A stretch of DNA of 64,000 nucleotides, taken from NCBI GenBank assembly GCA_050633705.1, contig JBOEGZ010000004.1, positions 228,143 to 292,142 on the forward strand, written 5' to 3'. Positions 8,157 to 17,187 of the stretch are shown here, one piece after another. This DNA comes from JAJFHI01 sp050633705. GTDB taxonomy: Bacteria > Pseudomonadota > Alphaproteobacteria > Rhizobiales > Hyphomicrobiaceae. The notes beneath the pieces are model-generated. The model searched no databases. It saw only the letters and a list, made by a program, of their open reading frames with translations, and was not told the origin of the DNA. The position numbers and the translations under genes were made by a program. Every line of letters starts with the position of its first letter. Positions within the stretch are counted from its first letter, which is position 1.

Positions 8157-9419
8157 ATGGCTTTCTATCGTTTCACGTACCTGATGCTGGTGGTGTGGGT
8201 GATGCTGGCGTTCATCAAACCATCGCAAGCAGAGCCCGACAATGTGACAGCAGGGTTGCGAACCAAAATCTTGGTTGCTGGACCGACCGAAGGAATTTAC
8301 GCGCATTTAACGCGCGATCTTGAGGTTGGTGTGCGGTTGGCGTTGCGGGATTTGGGGGTCGGTGACAAAGAAACTGATATTGAAATATTGCCTGATAAGT
8401 GCGGTGTTAGTCGTATCACGGACCCAGATCCTGTTGTTCCTGCCAGGACGCCAGCGGAAAAAATCAAACTTGGCGACCGAGCCGATATCGTTATGGCCAT
8501 CCAAACCACGGACCCGATTGTGGTTATCGGCCATCCGTGCGCCAGGGCTGCCATTGCCGGTGCAAAAACCTATGCCCACCTGGATCAGTTGTTTTTAGCT
8601 CCGCTCAGCCGCCATCCAGCCTTAACCGGCGACGAAGCTCACCGCACGACTTTGCGTCTAACCGGGCGTGATGACCAACAAGGCCGGTTTGCCGGTCAGT
8701 ATTTTTCGCGTAATTTTTCCGCGCGCGATGTTGTTGTAGTGCACGACCGAACGGCATTTGCGCGCCGCCTCGCCCAACAAATTGAAAACGCCTGGCCGCT
8801 TTTACCAGAGCGCAAAGATGCCGCGGTCAATGAATTGGCTGATGTCGCCCCGGATCGACCAACGGTGTTAAAGTTCGTTGCCAGTAAGGCCAGCTATCCT
8901 GATCTTGTTGCCAAGATCAGAGATGCCCAACCCAAGGCGCTCTATCTTGCTGCCTTTCCAGCCGAAGCTGAAATTATCGTCGATGAGCTGAGTGCTGCCG
9001 GTGTTGAGGTGGCGATATTTGGACCCGACGTATTGGCTGTTGTCCCGTCAGAGCCGTCAAATCTGACTTATGGTGATGTCAGTTTAAAGTCTGCTTTTGC
9101 GAAGGTTCTGGTGAGCCTTCCCCCAGATGCCCGCACACTTCCAGCGGCGGCCCAATTTGTCGAACGTCTTAGATGGGACGATGTTAAGGTCACTGATGCC
9201 CTGCTTCGCGGATATGCGGCGGTCGAAATTTGGTGGGCTGTGCGCCGAGATACTCAGTCGACATCGGGGGCAGCCCTTGCCGCTGCCGCCAAGACCCGTG
9301 TGGTCAATAGCGCCATCGGTGCGCTATTGTTCGACAGCAACGGCGATCTCGATTTGCCGTCTTATGCTTTTCATAGCTTGGGAAAAAATGGCTACGAGCC
9401 AATAGCTGCGCAGAATTAG
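8157..9419 (+). CDS. Diverged LivK-like periplasmic binding protein
   Basis: Secreted protein of 420 residues with a signal peptide (hydrophobic run from residue 7, probable cleavage after PSQA). It is a distant paralogue of the preceding livK: it shares TGRDDQQGRFAGQYFSRNF (livK has CGRDDQQGIVAGKYIAENF), the order of the two lobes and a C-terminal IGALLFDSNGDLDLPSY. Most ligand-pocket residues differ, and the lipobox is missing. It may bind another ligand, act as a sensor, or be a decaying duplicate. The frame is open from 8064, overlapping the livK stop, but the signal peptide starts at the ATG at 8157, downstream of the terminator hairpin. An AAGG sits directly against that ATG, so the ribosome site is poor. 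Confidence 0.8.
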   Translation: MAFYRFTYLMLVVWVMLAFIKPSQAEPDNVTAGLRTKILVAGPTEGIYAHLTRDLEVGVRLALRDLGVGDKETDIEILPDKCGVSRITDPDPVVPARTPAEKIKLGDRADIVMAIQTTDPIVVIGHPCARAAIAGAKTYAHLDQLFLAPLSRHPALTGDEAHRTTLRLTGRDDQQGRFAGQYFSRNFSARDVVVVHDRTAFARRLAQQIENAWPLLPERKDAAVNELADVAPDRPTVLKFVASKASYPDLVAKIRDAQPKALYLAAFPAEAEIIVDELSAAGVEVAIFGPDVLAVVPSEPSNLTYGDVSLKSAFAKVLVSLPPDARTLPAAAQFVERLRWDDVKVTDALLRGYAAVEIWWAVRRDTQSTSGAALAAAAKTRVVNSAIGALLFDSNGDLDLPSYAFHSLGKNGYEPIAAQN

Positions 9420-9540
9420 TGCCAGGCACGATCGCCATTGTGTAGGCGTGCAGCGTCGTGCAGGCGCGCAGGATTTTCGCCGCGCATCGGGGTGGCGTCG
9501 CCCGGCGGTCGCAGCCCTCCTTGTATCAGTGTCTGAGAGT

Positions 9541-9789
9541 TTAGCGCCCTTGTGATGCCAGCAGGCAATCGTTCAAGAGCGAGCGTTCCAACATTGCAAG
9601 GTCGTCTGAAACCTCTTCACCCGCTTGTCGACACTCAGCAATCCGAGATTTGATAAGTGCATAGCACTCACGCGGATCATCGAGATCGTCGATGCGGTTG
9701 TTCAGTTCCAGAATTTCTTCCCGCTGTTTTTCAGTCATTTTCTTAGTCTTTCGCTGCGTACCAATTTTCTGGATCAATTCCTCGTCCAC
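9541..9789 (-). CDS. Small charged hypothetical protein
   Basis: Protein of 82 residues, very rich in Glu, Asp, Lys and Arg, predicted mostly helical. It has the Asp-rich piece NRIDDLDDPRECYALI and a Cys-containing segment (AECRQAGEEVSDDLAML). There is no signal peptide or membrane segment. I do not recognise a family. The composition and clean heptad-like spacing suggest a real soluble helical protein, perhaps an adaptor or regulator. The GTG at 9789 has AAGG 4 bases upstream; an internal ATG (residue 18) is an alternative start. It stands alone between the livK paralogue (convergent) and the P1 peptidase gene (divergent). Confidence 0.55.
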   Translation of the reverse strand: MDEELIQKIGTQRKTKKMTEKQREEILELNNRIDDLDDPRECYALIKSRIAECRQAGEEVSDDLAMLERSLLNDCLLASQGR

Positions 9790-10190
9790 GAGCCTTGGTC
9801 ACGCACTTCACCAAACGTCATATGATGTATCACGCTTCAAACTGCGAAGCTTTGTTCGCAGTCCTTGTAGAAGAGTTACGCTGATTTGCATTTCCTTCAA
9901 GTATCTTGTTCGTGAAAAGTAAATTCGTGACAAAGTTCCCACAGTCTTTGTGTCGCCTCACTAAGGTTACCGTTTCTACATAAATCTCACTCTGACCACA
10001 CTTTTGCAGTGAACGCCGCCGCATCATAGTGCGGTGCAATGTGGCGCCAATGAGAAATTGATGCGTGCTGAGTTTACGCTCGCCGGTGAAGAAAAATGCC
10101 CGTTTTCTGCGGGCGTGTAATGTTTCCCAGCCCAGAAAATTTTGGCTAGTATTCGCATCTGCGAAGGCCTTCTAAGCGAGACTGGATTTG
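9790..10190. other. Intergenic region with no recognised gene
   Basis: Divergent intergenic region of about 400 bases, more AT-rich than its neighbours. The open frames in it lack ribosome sites and family resemblance. It should hold promoters for both neighbours; none was identified with confidence. Confidence 0.45.
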
Positions 10191-11225
10191 ATGGCGATGC
10201 TCCAAAACCTAATTACAGATGTCCCTGGTCTACGGGTCGGGCATGCCAGCGATGCGACAATATACTCAGGGGTAACGGTGCTTATGGCCGATGCACCAAT
10301 GGTGGCGGCCGTCGATGTAAGAGGTGGGGGGACTGGAACACGCGAGCTCGACGCCCTTGGGCCGATGGGTACCGTCGAGGAAGCCCATGCGGTTGTCTTA
10401 TCTGGTGGTTCGGCGTTTGGTCTGAGTGCGGCCAGCGGTGCGCAAGCATGGTTGGCTGAGCAAGGCATCGGCTTTGCGGTCCGTTCGGCAAGGGTTCCCA
10501 TTGTGCCTCAAGCCATCCTATTTGATTTGCTGAATGGCGGAGATAAGGCCTGGGGCCGGATGTCACCTTATGAACAACTGGGTTATGAGGCTACAGCACG
10601 CGCCCGAGATGGGGAATTTGCACTTGGGTCCCAAGGCGCTGGATTTGGCGCGACGACTGCAAACCTTCGCGGCGGTCTGGGCAGTGCCTCAGCTATGGTC
10701 CAGAAAAAATATGTTGTCGGTGCTTTGGTGGCGGTTAACGCGGTCGGCAGCGCCACGATGGCTGAAACGGGGCACTTCTGGGCGCATCCCTTTGAAAGAG
10801 ACAACGAGTTTGGTGGCCTCGGGCCCCCACCAGTTGGGACATATGATCCAGCAATGCCCCCTTTGGCGATCAAAGGCGGGCCCGGTGAAAGTACGACATT
10901 GGCGGTTGTTGCAACCAATGCAAAATTGACGAAGCCACAGGCCCACCGCCTTGCGATCATGGCACAGACGGGGCTGGCAAAAGCGCTCCATCCCGTCCAC
11001 ACGCCCCTTGATGGCGATGTTGTCTTTGCGGTCTCCACTGGCGAGGTGGCCCTAACCGATCCGATGCTTGATTTGACTTATTTGGGGGCCACGGCCAGTG
11101 AAGTTCTGGCCCGGGCGATTGCCAGAGGCGTGTATCACAGCGCGCAAAGTCCGGAAAACTGGCAGGGGCCACTAGCTTATAACGGTCGTTTTGGTAATCA
11201 GGTGGGGCTTGGGTCTGGTGAATAA
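10191..11225 (+). CDS. P1 family (DmpA/NylC-like) N-terminal nucleophile peptidase
   Basis: Peptidase family S58/P1 protein, 344 residues. The family includes the L-aminopeptidase/D-Ala-esterase DmpA and the 6-aminohexanoate-oligomer hydrolase NylC. It folds as an alpha-beta-beta-alpha Ntn hydrolase and cleaves itself to expose the nucleophile. Visible family motifs are NLITDVPGLRVGHA at the N-terminus, DVRGGGTGTRELDALGP, VVLSGGSAFGLSAASG, and the probable autocleavage site GGPGESTTLAVVATNA, where the Thr at about residue 235-236 would be the new N-terminus, as in NylC. No signal peptide is visible. TTG 10188, ATG 10191 and ATG 10197 are all possible starts, and none has a strong ribosome site. 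The natural substrate is unknown. Confidence 0.9.
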   Translation: MAMLQNLITDVPGLRVGHASDATIYSGVTVLMADAPMVAAVDVRGGGTGTRELDALGPMGTVEEAHAVVLSGGSAFGLSAASGAQAWLAEQGIGFAVRSARVPIVPQAILFDLLNGGDKAWGRMSPYEQLGYEATARARDGEFALGSQGAGFGATTANLRGGLGSASAMVQKKYVVGALVAVNAVGSATMAETGHFWAHPFERDNEFGGLGPPPVGTYDPAMPPLAIKGGPGESTTLAVVATNAKLTKPQAHRLAIMAQTGLAKALHPVHTPLDGDVVFAVSTGEVALTDPMLDLTYLGATASEVLARAIARGVYHSAQSPENWQGPLAYNGRFGNQVGLGSGE

Positions 11226-11243
11226 CGATCGCGGATCGAAGCA

Positions 11244-11435
11244 ATGAGTGCCTTTACCCGACGGGTCATCTTAGTTTTCGCAGCAATTGTGATGCTTGCA
11301 TCGTTGGGTGTGTCGACATGGATCGCCAACGAATCCAAGCGTTGTGAGTTGGAGCGCCAGATTTATCGATTTGGGCAAGGATGCGTCCGGGCCACACCAC
11401 CGGTAATCCTCAAACGTGGCCTTCAGCGCACGTGA
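11244..11435 (+). CDS. Small single-pass membrane protein, hypothetical
   Basis: Putative 63-residue protein with one hydrophobic segment at about residues 7-26, preceded by Arg residues, then a short basic, Cys-containing tail (two Cys). It begins 18 bases after the P1 peptidase stop on the same strand, so it could be co-transcribed. The ribosome site is weak. No family is recognised. It could be a real small membrane or secreted protein, or a chance frame. Confidence 0.4.
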   Translation: MSAFTRRVILVFAAIVMLASLGVSTWIANESKRCELERQIYRFGQGCVRATPPVILKRGLQRT

Positions 11436-11600
11436 AGCGATACGAAATTTGTGCACAAACCGGAACAGGATCCGTTTCGTGCGGCTCAGTCCACGCCGAT
11501 ATGGGTGTCGAGACAATCGGTCAATTGATGCTAGAGCCTGCCTCTGCTACGGCACCAACAGATTTTTCTTCACTTCCACCCCAGATAGGAACCTACGCCG

Positions 11601-12908
11601 ATGATTCCACGCTATTCACGCCCCGAAATGGTGAAAATCTGGGACCCGGAAACACGGTTTCGAATTTGGTTTGAGATTGAAGCGCATGCCGCCAACGCCA
11701 TGGCTGAGATCGGCATCATCCCAAAAGACGCCGCCAAGACCATTTGGGACAAGGGGTCGGCTGCTCAGTTTGACGTTGCTGCCATCGATGCCATCGAGCG
11801 GGTTACCAAGCATGATGTGATCGCTTTTCTCACCCACCTTGCCGAACATGTTGGAGACGACGCCCGATTTGTTCATCAAGGCATGACCTCGTCGGATGTC
11901 TTGGATACTTGCCTCAATGTGCAGCTCACGCGTGCCTCAGACTTGCTGTTGGCTCAAATGGACCTTCTGTTGGCTGCTCTGAAAAAGCGCGCGCTGGAAC
12001 ATAAAGATACAATCACAATTGGCCGCAGCCATGGCATTCATGCCGAGCCCACGACCTTTGGCGTCAAACTGGCACAGGCCTATGCTGAATTTGCGCGTAA
12101 CAAAGCACGCCTGGTTGCAGCGCGCGAAGAAGTTGCAACAGCGGCGTTGTCGGGAGCGATTGGTACGTTTGCAAATATTGATCCACGTGTTGAAGTTTAT
12201 GTCGCCGAAAAGATGGGCTTAAAACCAGAACCGGTTTCAACGCAGGTCATTCCACGAGATCGCCATGCGATGTATTTTGCAACCCTTGGCGTTGTCGCCT
12301 CGTCAATCGAAAGATTGGCAACAGAAGTGCGACACTTGCAACGTACCGAAGTTCTCGAAGCGGAGGAGTTTTTCTCAAAGGGGCAAAAGGGATCATCAGC
12401 GATGCCCCACAAGCGCAATCCGGTTTTAACCGAAAACTTAACCGGTCTGGCGCGCATGGTTCGCAGCTATGCAATGCCGGCAATGGAGAACGTAGCGCTA
12501 TGGCATGAACGCGACATTTCTCACTCCTCTGTCGAACGCATGATTGGGCCGGATGCCACAGTTACGCTTGATTTCGCATTGGCGCGTTTGACAGGAGTAA
12601 TTGAAAACCTTGTGGTTTATCCTGAGAATATGTTGCGCAACCTCAATCGTTTGGGCGGGTTGCACAACTCGCAGCGGGTTTTGCTGGCGCTGACACAAGC
12701 AGGCGCCTCGCGCGAAGAAGCCTATGCAATGGTGCAAAGAAACGCCATGAAGACGTGGGAACTTGGTAAGGACTTTTTGTCGGAACTGAAAGCCGACGCC
12801 GACGTGATGGCCAAACTCAAAGCCGAAGATCTCGAAGCGATGTTCGATCTTGGCTATCACACCAAGCACGTTGATACGATCTTCTCGCGCGTGTTTGGAG
12901 ATGACTAG
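11601..12908 (+). CDS. purB: Adenylosuccinate lyase
   Basis: Catalyses two steps of purine synthesis: SAICAR to AICAR plus fumarate, and adenylosuccinate to AMP plus fumarate. Cytoplasmic homotetramer of the fumarase/aspartase superfamily. It is 435 residues, the usual length for the short PurB form. It begins IPRYSRPEMVKIWDPETRF, carries HQGMTSSDVLDTC (substrate binding), GRSHGIHAEPTTFG (His acid/base region) and the superfamily signature KGSSAMPHKRNP with the catalytic flexible-loop Ser. The ATG at 11601 has ATAGGA about 10 bases upstream. It is a single gene here; the rest of the pur pathway is not in the window. Confidence 0.97.
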   Translation: MIPRYSRPEMVKIWDPETRFRIWFEIEAHAANAMAEIGIIPKDAAKTIWDKGSAAQFDVAAIDAIERVTKHDVIAFLTHLAEHVGDDARFVHQGMTSSDVLDTCLNVQLTRASDLLLAQMDLLLAALKKRALEHKDTITIGRSHGIHAEPTTFGVKLAQAYAEFARNKARLVAAREEVATAALSGAIGTFANIDPRVEVYVAEKMGLKPEPVSTQVIPRDRHAMYFATLGVVASSIERLATEVRHLQRTEVLEAEEFFSKGQKGSSAMPHKRNPVLTENLTGLARMVRSYAMPAMENVALWHERDISHSSVERMIGPDATVTLDFALARLTGVIENLVVYPENMLRNLNRLGGLHNSQRVLLALTQAGASREEAYAMVQRNAMKTWELGKDFLSELKADADVMAKLKAEDLEAMFDLGYHTKHVDTIFSRVFGDD

Positions 12909-12940
12909 TTCGACCAAATCTCCGAAATGAGGTGTGCTGC

Positions 12941-13378
12941 GTGACACAAGTAAGGGTTCAGGGGTTTATTGTCGTTGCATTGGTCTTAGGCGTGGGCCTG
13001 GCGGCCTGCAGTCAAACCAATAACCAGGCTGGTGCGCCGTCACCGGCTGCCAATCCAGAAATTGCCAACGCTGTAACGCCTACAACACTCACACCTGCAC
13101 AAAGCAAAGTCGTTGAAGACGGCGTTAAAGTGATGATCGCTAATCCCGAAACAGCCAAGTTTAGTGCCAAGAAAGCTGTTAGTTTGGCTGGCAAGCCCGG
13201 CATTCATGTTTGTGGCTTCGTCTCGCACAAGGCTGCCGGCGGGCGTACACCAGAATTGCCGTTTTATATCGAATTGCGAGATCAAAATGGCGCACCGGCC
13301 GCATATCGGGGGCAGGTGGGATCAGATGATTCCAAGCGTGCGAAAGTCAAGTTTGTTTGTCGCCATTCAGGTGCTTAA
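12941..13378 (+). CDS. Putative lipoprotein
   Basis: Protein of 145 residues with a lipoprotein signal: a hydrophobic run ending LAAC, the Cys at about residue 23 being the lipid anchor. A low-complexity Asn/Ala/Pro/Thr linker follows, then a compact C-terminal domain with two Cys (HVCGFVSHKAAGG and FVCRH) that may form a disulfide. The domain resembles small secreted proteins of unknown function. The GTG at 12941 is chosen because GAGGTG lies 6 bases upstream; a GTG at 12932 is the alternative. It follows purB by 32 bases and may be read from the same transcript. Its 3' end overlaps the 3' end of the opposing glycosyltransferase gene by 4 bases. Confidence 0.75.
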   Translation: MTQVRVQGFIVVALVLGVGLAACSQTNNQAGAPSPAANPEIANAVTPTTLTPAQSKVVEDGVKVMIANPETAKFSAKKAVSLAGKPGIHVCGFVSHKAAGGRTPELPFYIELRDQNGAPAAYRGQVGSDDSKRAKVKFVCRHSGA

Positions 13379-14901
13379 CCAGAAACTTGGCGCAGGAGCG
13401 CACAAGTGAGACGTTGTTTGGACGACATCTTTTTCGCCCTGGATCGTTTCGTTCTGTATAGGAGTTGCCAAAAACACAACGCCCATACTGGTCCCCATAT
13501 GAATAGTGAAACGGTTGAGTTAAATGTTGAGTGATCACCACGTGATCCGAAATGAAAGCGCAAATAATAAAGTGCCATCGTCGCGGTTAAAGTCGTCAGC
13601 GCAATATTTGGATAAAACGCCAGCAGTGGGATGAACCACACCGTATACCAGGGATAGGCTGCAGGTGCTGTAAATACGAGTAAGACCGTGATGAGCAAAA
13701 TGCGTACGATCAGATCTTCGGTTCTGTGGCCGGGCTTTAAAGCACAGATGAGGGCGACCAGAGAAAGCCCTGAAGCAATCAGAATTTTGGTGATCAGATT
13801 TGCAGTTTGAGTTGTGACCTCATCGCCTACAACAAATCTCAAAACGTTTGCAATGATTTGTTCAATACCGTGAAAAAGTGGGCTGTTTAACTTCCAACTT
13901 TGCGCGTAGGCAACCAAACCTGTGTTGGCATCCAGGCGTGCGACAAGTACTGGCATGGCAAATGCTGTGACCAATCCAAAAAACACCACGATGGCAATGG
14001 CTCGTTGCTGGAAAGACCCACGTAGATGTCGCCAGAACAAAGGTGCCAGCAGTGCAGGCCATAATTTTGCCCCGACAGCGCATGCCAGCGCGAGACTTGC
14101 TAACACATTGCGAGATTTGATTGTGGCGAGGAGGGCTGCCAGCACAAAGGCTACGACCAAGCCATCCATGTGGGCTGAGTTAAACACCTCCTTCAATACG
14201 AGTGGATTGCACCAATAGATCGCGGCCCACAAACGCGACCGTCCGGTGCTTTTAAGGCAGGCGAATAAAAGTGCCAGGATCGCAAGGTCGGTTGCGAGAA
14301 CAATCACGCGCCATGCCCACAACTGCCAAGGCTTGATGATGTGCGCGAGTGCGAAGGCTGCTTGGGCAACCGGCGGATAGATCGTGGTGAGATGTTTATA
14401 ATTGATACGATCAAAAACGCGGCCGGAGCTGTCTTTAAGTGTCACCAACTCAGCCGGTGCGCCAGCCTCCTCAACGGTCTTCGGTGCCAAACGGTAAGGG
14501 TTGATAGCGTGCGCTGAAACAGCCCCATCCCATAGATAGCGTTGATAATCGTTTTCCAGCATTGGTTCGCTGGCAAACAATATCAAGCGCGCGGCGAGCC
14601 CCGAAAAAACCATAACCCAAAGGGCCACGTTTTTTGCTCTTTGAGACGTCAGCGCAATCGTGTCAGAGATCAGTCTAGGTAAAACTGCAACATAGACCAG
14701 CCCCGCACCGAACAGCACGACGACCAGCGAGATGACAGGCATGTCGATAACAGCCGTGTCATAGCCAAAATCTACGGAGGCAAATGAAATCCAGGCTGAA
14801 AAGCCTATCAGTGCGATTGCGAATAGGTACCACAAGACTTTTGGTCTGCAGGTTGGCGCGAAGATGTAGGCAATACGGACGGGGCGCGTATCGCGTGGCA
14901 C
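13375..14901 (-). CDS. GT87-like polyprenol-phosphate-dependent glycosyltransferase
   Basis: Integral membrane protein of 508 residues with about ten to twelve hydrophobic segments. It belongs to the GT-C glycosyltransferase type (GT87/DUF2029 and related mannosyltransferases), which take sugars from polyprenyl phosphate. The first extracytoplasmic loop holds the acidic motif ENDYQRYLWDG, matching the DD/ED-type metal and donor site of GT-C enzymes, and NPYRLAP follows. Other landmarks are TTIYPPVAQ and NSAHMDGLVVAFVL, both typical of this group. The GTG start at 14901 has GGGAG 9 bases upstream. The acceptor (glycolipid, lipoprotein or polysaccharide) cannot be told. The gene lies 48 bases after a 47-residue secreted-protein gene on the same strand. 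Confidence 0.78.
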   Translation of the reverse strand: MPRDTRPVRIAYIFAPTCRPKVLWYLFAIALIGFSAWISFASVDFGYDTAVIDMPVISLVVVLFGAGLVYVAVLPRLISDTIALTSQRAKNVALWVMVFSGLAARLILFASEPMLENDYQRYLWDGAVSAHAINPYRLAPKTVEEAGAPAELVTLKDSSGRVFDRINYKHLTTIYPPVAQAAFALAHIIKPWQLWAWRVIVLATDLAILALLFACLKSTGRSRLWAAIYWCNPLVLKEVFNSAHMDGLVVAFVLAALLATIKSRNVLASLALACAVGAKLWPALLAPLFWRHLRGSFQQRAIAIVVFFGLVTAFAMPVLVARLDANTGLVAYAQSWKLNSPLFHGIEQIIANVLRFVVGDEVTTQTANLITKILIASGLSLVALICALKPGHRTEDLIVRILLITVLLVFTAPAAYPWYTVWFIPLLAFYPNIALTTLTATMALYYLRFHFGSRGDHSTFNSTVSLFIWGPVWALCFWQLLYRTKRSRAKKMSSKQRLTCALLRQVSG

Positions 14902-14949
14902 GTTTCATCGCTCCCGTCCGGTTGGTTAAATTAATTGGTTCCGTTGGCT

Positions 14950-15093
14950 TTATGAGCCGCGGTCATCGTAAACACATTTGCCCTTTTGGGTCAGGATGTA
15001 TCCTTTTGGGCATTTTTTTGCAGCCGATGCAATCGGTGCCGTCGCGATAGCAAAGGCAACTGAGGCAGACAGTGCCAATAAAAGTGTCTTCAT
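14950..15093 (-). CDS. 47-residue secreted protein with two cysteines
   Basis: Short gene that a length cut-off of 60 residues would miss. It encodes 47 residues: a clear signal peptide (MKTLLLALSASVAFA, with likely cleavage after PIASA) and a mature part of about 23 residues, KKCPKGYILTQKGKCVYDD, with two Cys 12 apart that could form one disulfide. The ATG at 15093 has AAGGA 10 bases upstream. Secreted CPxGY...C micro-proteins of this kind are common in Hyphomicrobiales, but I know no function. It lies upstream of the GT87-like gene and downstream of the peroxidase gene on the same strand. Confidence 0.7.
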   Translation of the reverse strand: MKTLLLALSASVAFAIATAPIASAAKKCPKGYILTQKGKCVYDDRGS

Positions 15094-15215
15094 GTCTCAG
15101 ATATCCTTATTCTGATGTTATCTTGATAGGTCGAAATTCGAACCGTCATTTGTCTTATGCCGTTGAGAATACGGCTCGACAAGGACATTGGATTGAAATG
15201 TCCGTGAACTCGGCG

Positions 15216-16223
15216 TTACCTCGGCGTGTTGGGTGTTGAAAGAGTTTTGAGAAAATTGACGAGATCGGCCCGTTGGCGCTCAGTCAGTGCGTTCTGGCGA
15301 CGTATTTTTTCTGAAACCCCAGGGCGGAGATGAGCTTGGTCCAAATAATGCGCAAGAACGTCGTCCAGTGATGCAAATCGTCCGTCGTGCATGTAGGGAG
15401 CCGTAAGGTCAAGCATCCGCAATGTCGGCGTCTTGAAGCGTTGGCGTTGATTAGTTCCCGTTGCCGACAAGCCGATGTCATACAATGCGTCGTCCGTAAA
15501 ACGCCAACCAGCGTGACAACCAACACAACCAGCTTTTCCGACAAACAGAAAAAATCCATCGCGCTCAGATTTCGTCAAGGCGTTAGTGTCGCCATCAATC
15601 CAGCGGTCGAAACGGGTGATGGGTGATCGGAGGCTGCGTTGGAAAGCAGCCAATGCCTTGACCGTGTTTTGCTTGTTGGGTTCGGAGCTATTTGGAAACG
15701 CCTTAGCAAACGCATTCCGGTATTGTTCGTTGTGTGAAAGGTATTTGAGGATATCAGTCCAGTTCGCGGCCATTTCGTGGATCGAACCAATGGGCTGGAA
15801 GGCTTGTGCTTCCAGTGTCACCGCACTTGCGTCCCAAAGGAGACGTTTGGCCCAACCGATATTCCAAAGTGTTGGCGTATCGCGTGCCATTGGTCTGTTA
15901 TCTTGTGGCCGTGCGGACTTGCCGCCATCACTGTAGCCAAATTCAACTTGGTGGCATGTCGCGCAGCTGGCCTTGCCATCGCTTGAAAGCCCGCCGTCGT
16001 AAAAAAGTTCCTGACCCAGGGAAATTTTTGATTTCGTCGTTGGATTAGAAGGGGGAGATTGAAGAGCTGTTGGACGGGCAAAAAAGGATTGCCAGAAAGG
16101 CATAGGTAATGGCGGCGTTTGTGCACGAGATTGGTATGGCTCAATTAAAAACAGCGCCACGAGTACGCCTGTTAAGAGCAGCGGTGTGAAATAACCGGTT
16201 TTCGGGGTGAAGTGTAATAGCAT
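15216..16223 (-). CDS. Di-haem cytochrome c peroxidase family protein
   Basis: Periplasmic di-haem protein of the bacterial cytochrome c peroxidase/MauG superfamily, 335 residues. The N-terminal hydrophobic segment (residues 12-28) is a signal peptide or membrane anchor. Two c-type haem sites are visible: CATCH at residues 87-91 and CVGCH at 233-237. Between and after them lie LGQELFYDGGLSSDGKASC and LTAPYMHDGRFASLDDVL, whose Met is the usual distal ligand of the C-terminal haem region. These enzymes reduce hydrogen peroxide with electrons from cytochrome c, but MauG-like members oxidise proteins, and sequence alone does not separate them. No partner gene for a MauG-type role is nearby. Confidence 0.9.
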   Translation of the reverse strand: MLLHFTPKTGYFTPLLLTGVLVALFLIEPYQSRAQTPPLPMPFWQSFFARPTALQSPPSNPTTKSKISLGQELFYDGGLSSDGKASCATCHQVEFGYSDGGKSARPQDNRPMARDTPTLWNIGWAKRLLWDASAVTLEAQAFQPIGSIHEMAANWTDILKYLSHNEQYRNAFAKAFPNSSEPNKQNTVKALAAFQRSLRSPITRFDRWIDGDTNALTKSERDGFFLFVGKAGCVGCHAGWRFTDDALYDIGLSATGTNQRQRFKTPTLRMLDLTAPYMHDGRFASLDDVLAHYLDQAHLRPGVSEKIRRQNALTERQRADLVNFLKTLSTPNTPR

Positions 16224-16375
16224 GTCAAGGCTGTAGCGTTGATGTGATGGGGTTGGCTATTGGTTCAAACGACGAATGCCCTCAGGGCGACAATTATTTT
16301 TAAGTTAGATGTTTGCTAATCTCTCAACACGTGAGTCGCGACAAATTGAGATACAACTAAAAGGGTGTCCTGCAA

Positions 16376-17179
16376 ATGAAACCACCGTTTGTTAATTGGC
16401 CAACAATCCTGGCGCTCGGTGGTCTGGGTCCTTTGTTTTGGCACGATGTCATAGCCAAATTTCTTCTCCGTGGCGAGCCATCGCAAAATCTTCCAATCGA
16501 AATGGTGCAGATATTCCTCGCTTTTTCCATTGCAACCCTCAGTATCGGTTTTGTCTTATCATTAAAGTCATCAACGGGTGCGCTACGTGATCGATTAAAA
16601 TCTATCGTTGGCTACGAAACGTGGTCTGAGTGTGCTGTTTTGTTTGCTGCTGCGGCTTTTTTGCTTGCAGGCATTGCTCTGGTGGGCGGGTTCATGAGTG
16701 GTCAGCAGGGTCGCGATATTGACGCCATCATTGTCCCGATGACGTTTTTGAGCGTGGCCTCTCTGGTGTCGTTTGCAGGGGCAGGTGTTTTGCAAACGAA
16801 TGCCCATAAGGCGTCAGCACTCTTGCGATGGGTTTTGTCGGTGTGTTGGATTTTTTCCTACGGTGGCATTGTAACGTTAACCCTCGCCAGTTTGTTTATG
16901 TGGCTGCCAATTCCAGTGATCCTCACGTTGGCAGGTATTATTGCCTTCACGCTTGTTTGTACATGGATCAGTGCTCGCAGCGACCGTTCCGATATGAACA
17001 AACGCCGTGTCATTGACCGTGTGCGCAAACTTGCACTTTATCAAGCCGGTTTGGTGCCGTTGGTTTCACTTGGGGCTGTGACGTTTTCAAGCGGTCAACT
17101 CGCGCCCATTTACATGGCCATTGGGCTTGTGACTATGACTTTAGGTCTTCGAAAAATTTCACAAACGTTTGCAGTCTAG
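16376..17179 (+). CDS. Multi-pass membrane protein, hypothetical
   Basis: Integral membrane protein of 267 residues with about seven to eight hydrophobic segments, starting at residue 10. Charged loops lie near residues 65-80 (SSTGALRDRLKS) and 200-215 (SARSDRSDMNKRRVIDRVRK). I recognise no family and see no catalytic motif. The ATG at 16376 has AAGGGTG about 10 bases upstream, so it is probably expressed. It is transcribed divergently from the peroxidase gene and convergently with epmB. Confidence 0.65.
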   Translation: MKPPFVNWPTILALGGLGPLFWHDVIAKFLLRGEPSQNLPIEMVQIFLAFSIATLSIGFVLSLKSSTGALRDRLKSIVGYETWSECAVLFAAAAFLLAGIALVGGFMSGQQGRDIDAIIVPMTFLSVASLVSFAGAGVLQTNAHKASALLRWVLSVCWIFSYGGIVTLTLASLFMWLPIPVILTLAGIIAFTLVCTWISARSDRSDMNKRRVIDRVRKLALYQAGLVPLVSLGAVTFSSGQLAPIYMAIGLVTMTLGLRKISQTFAV

Positions 17180-17187
17180 AATGCAAA

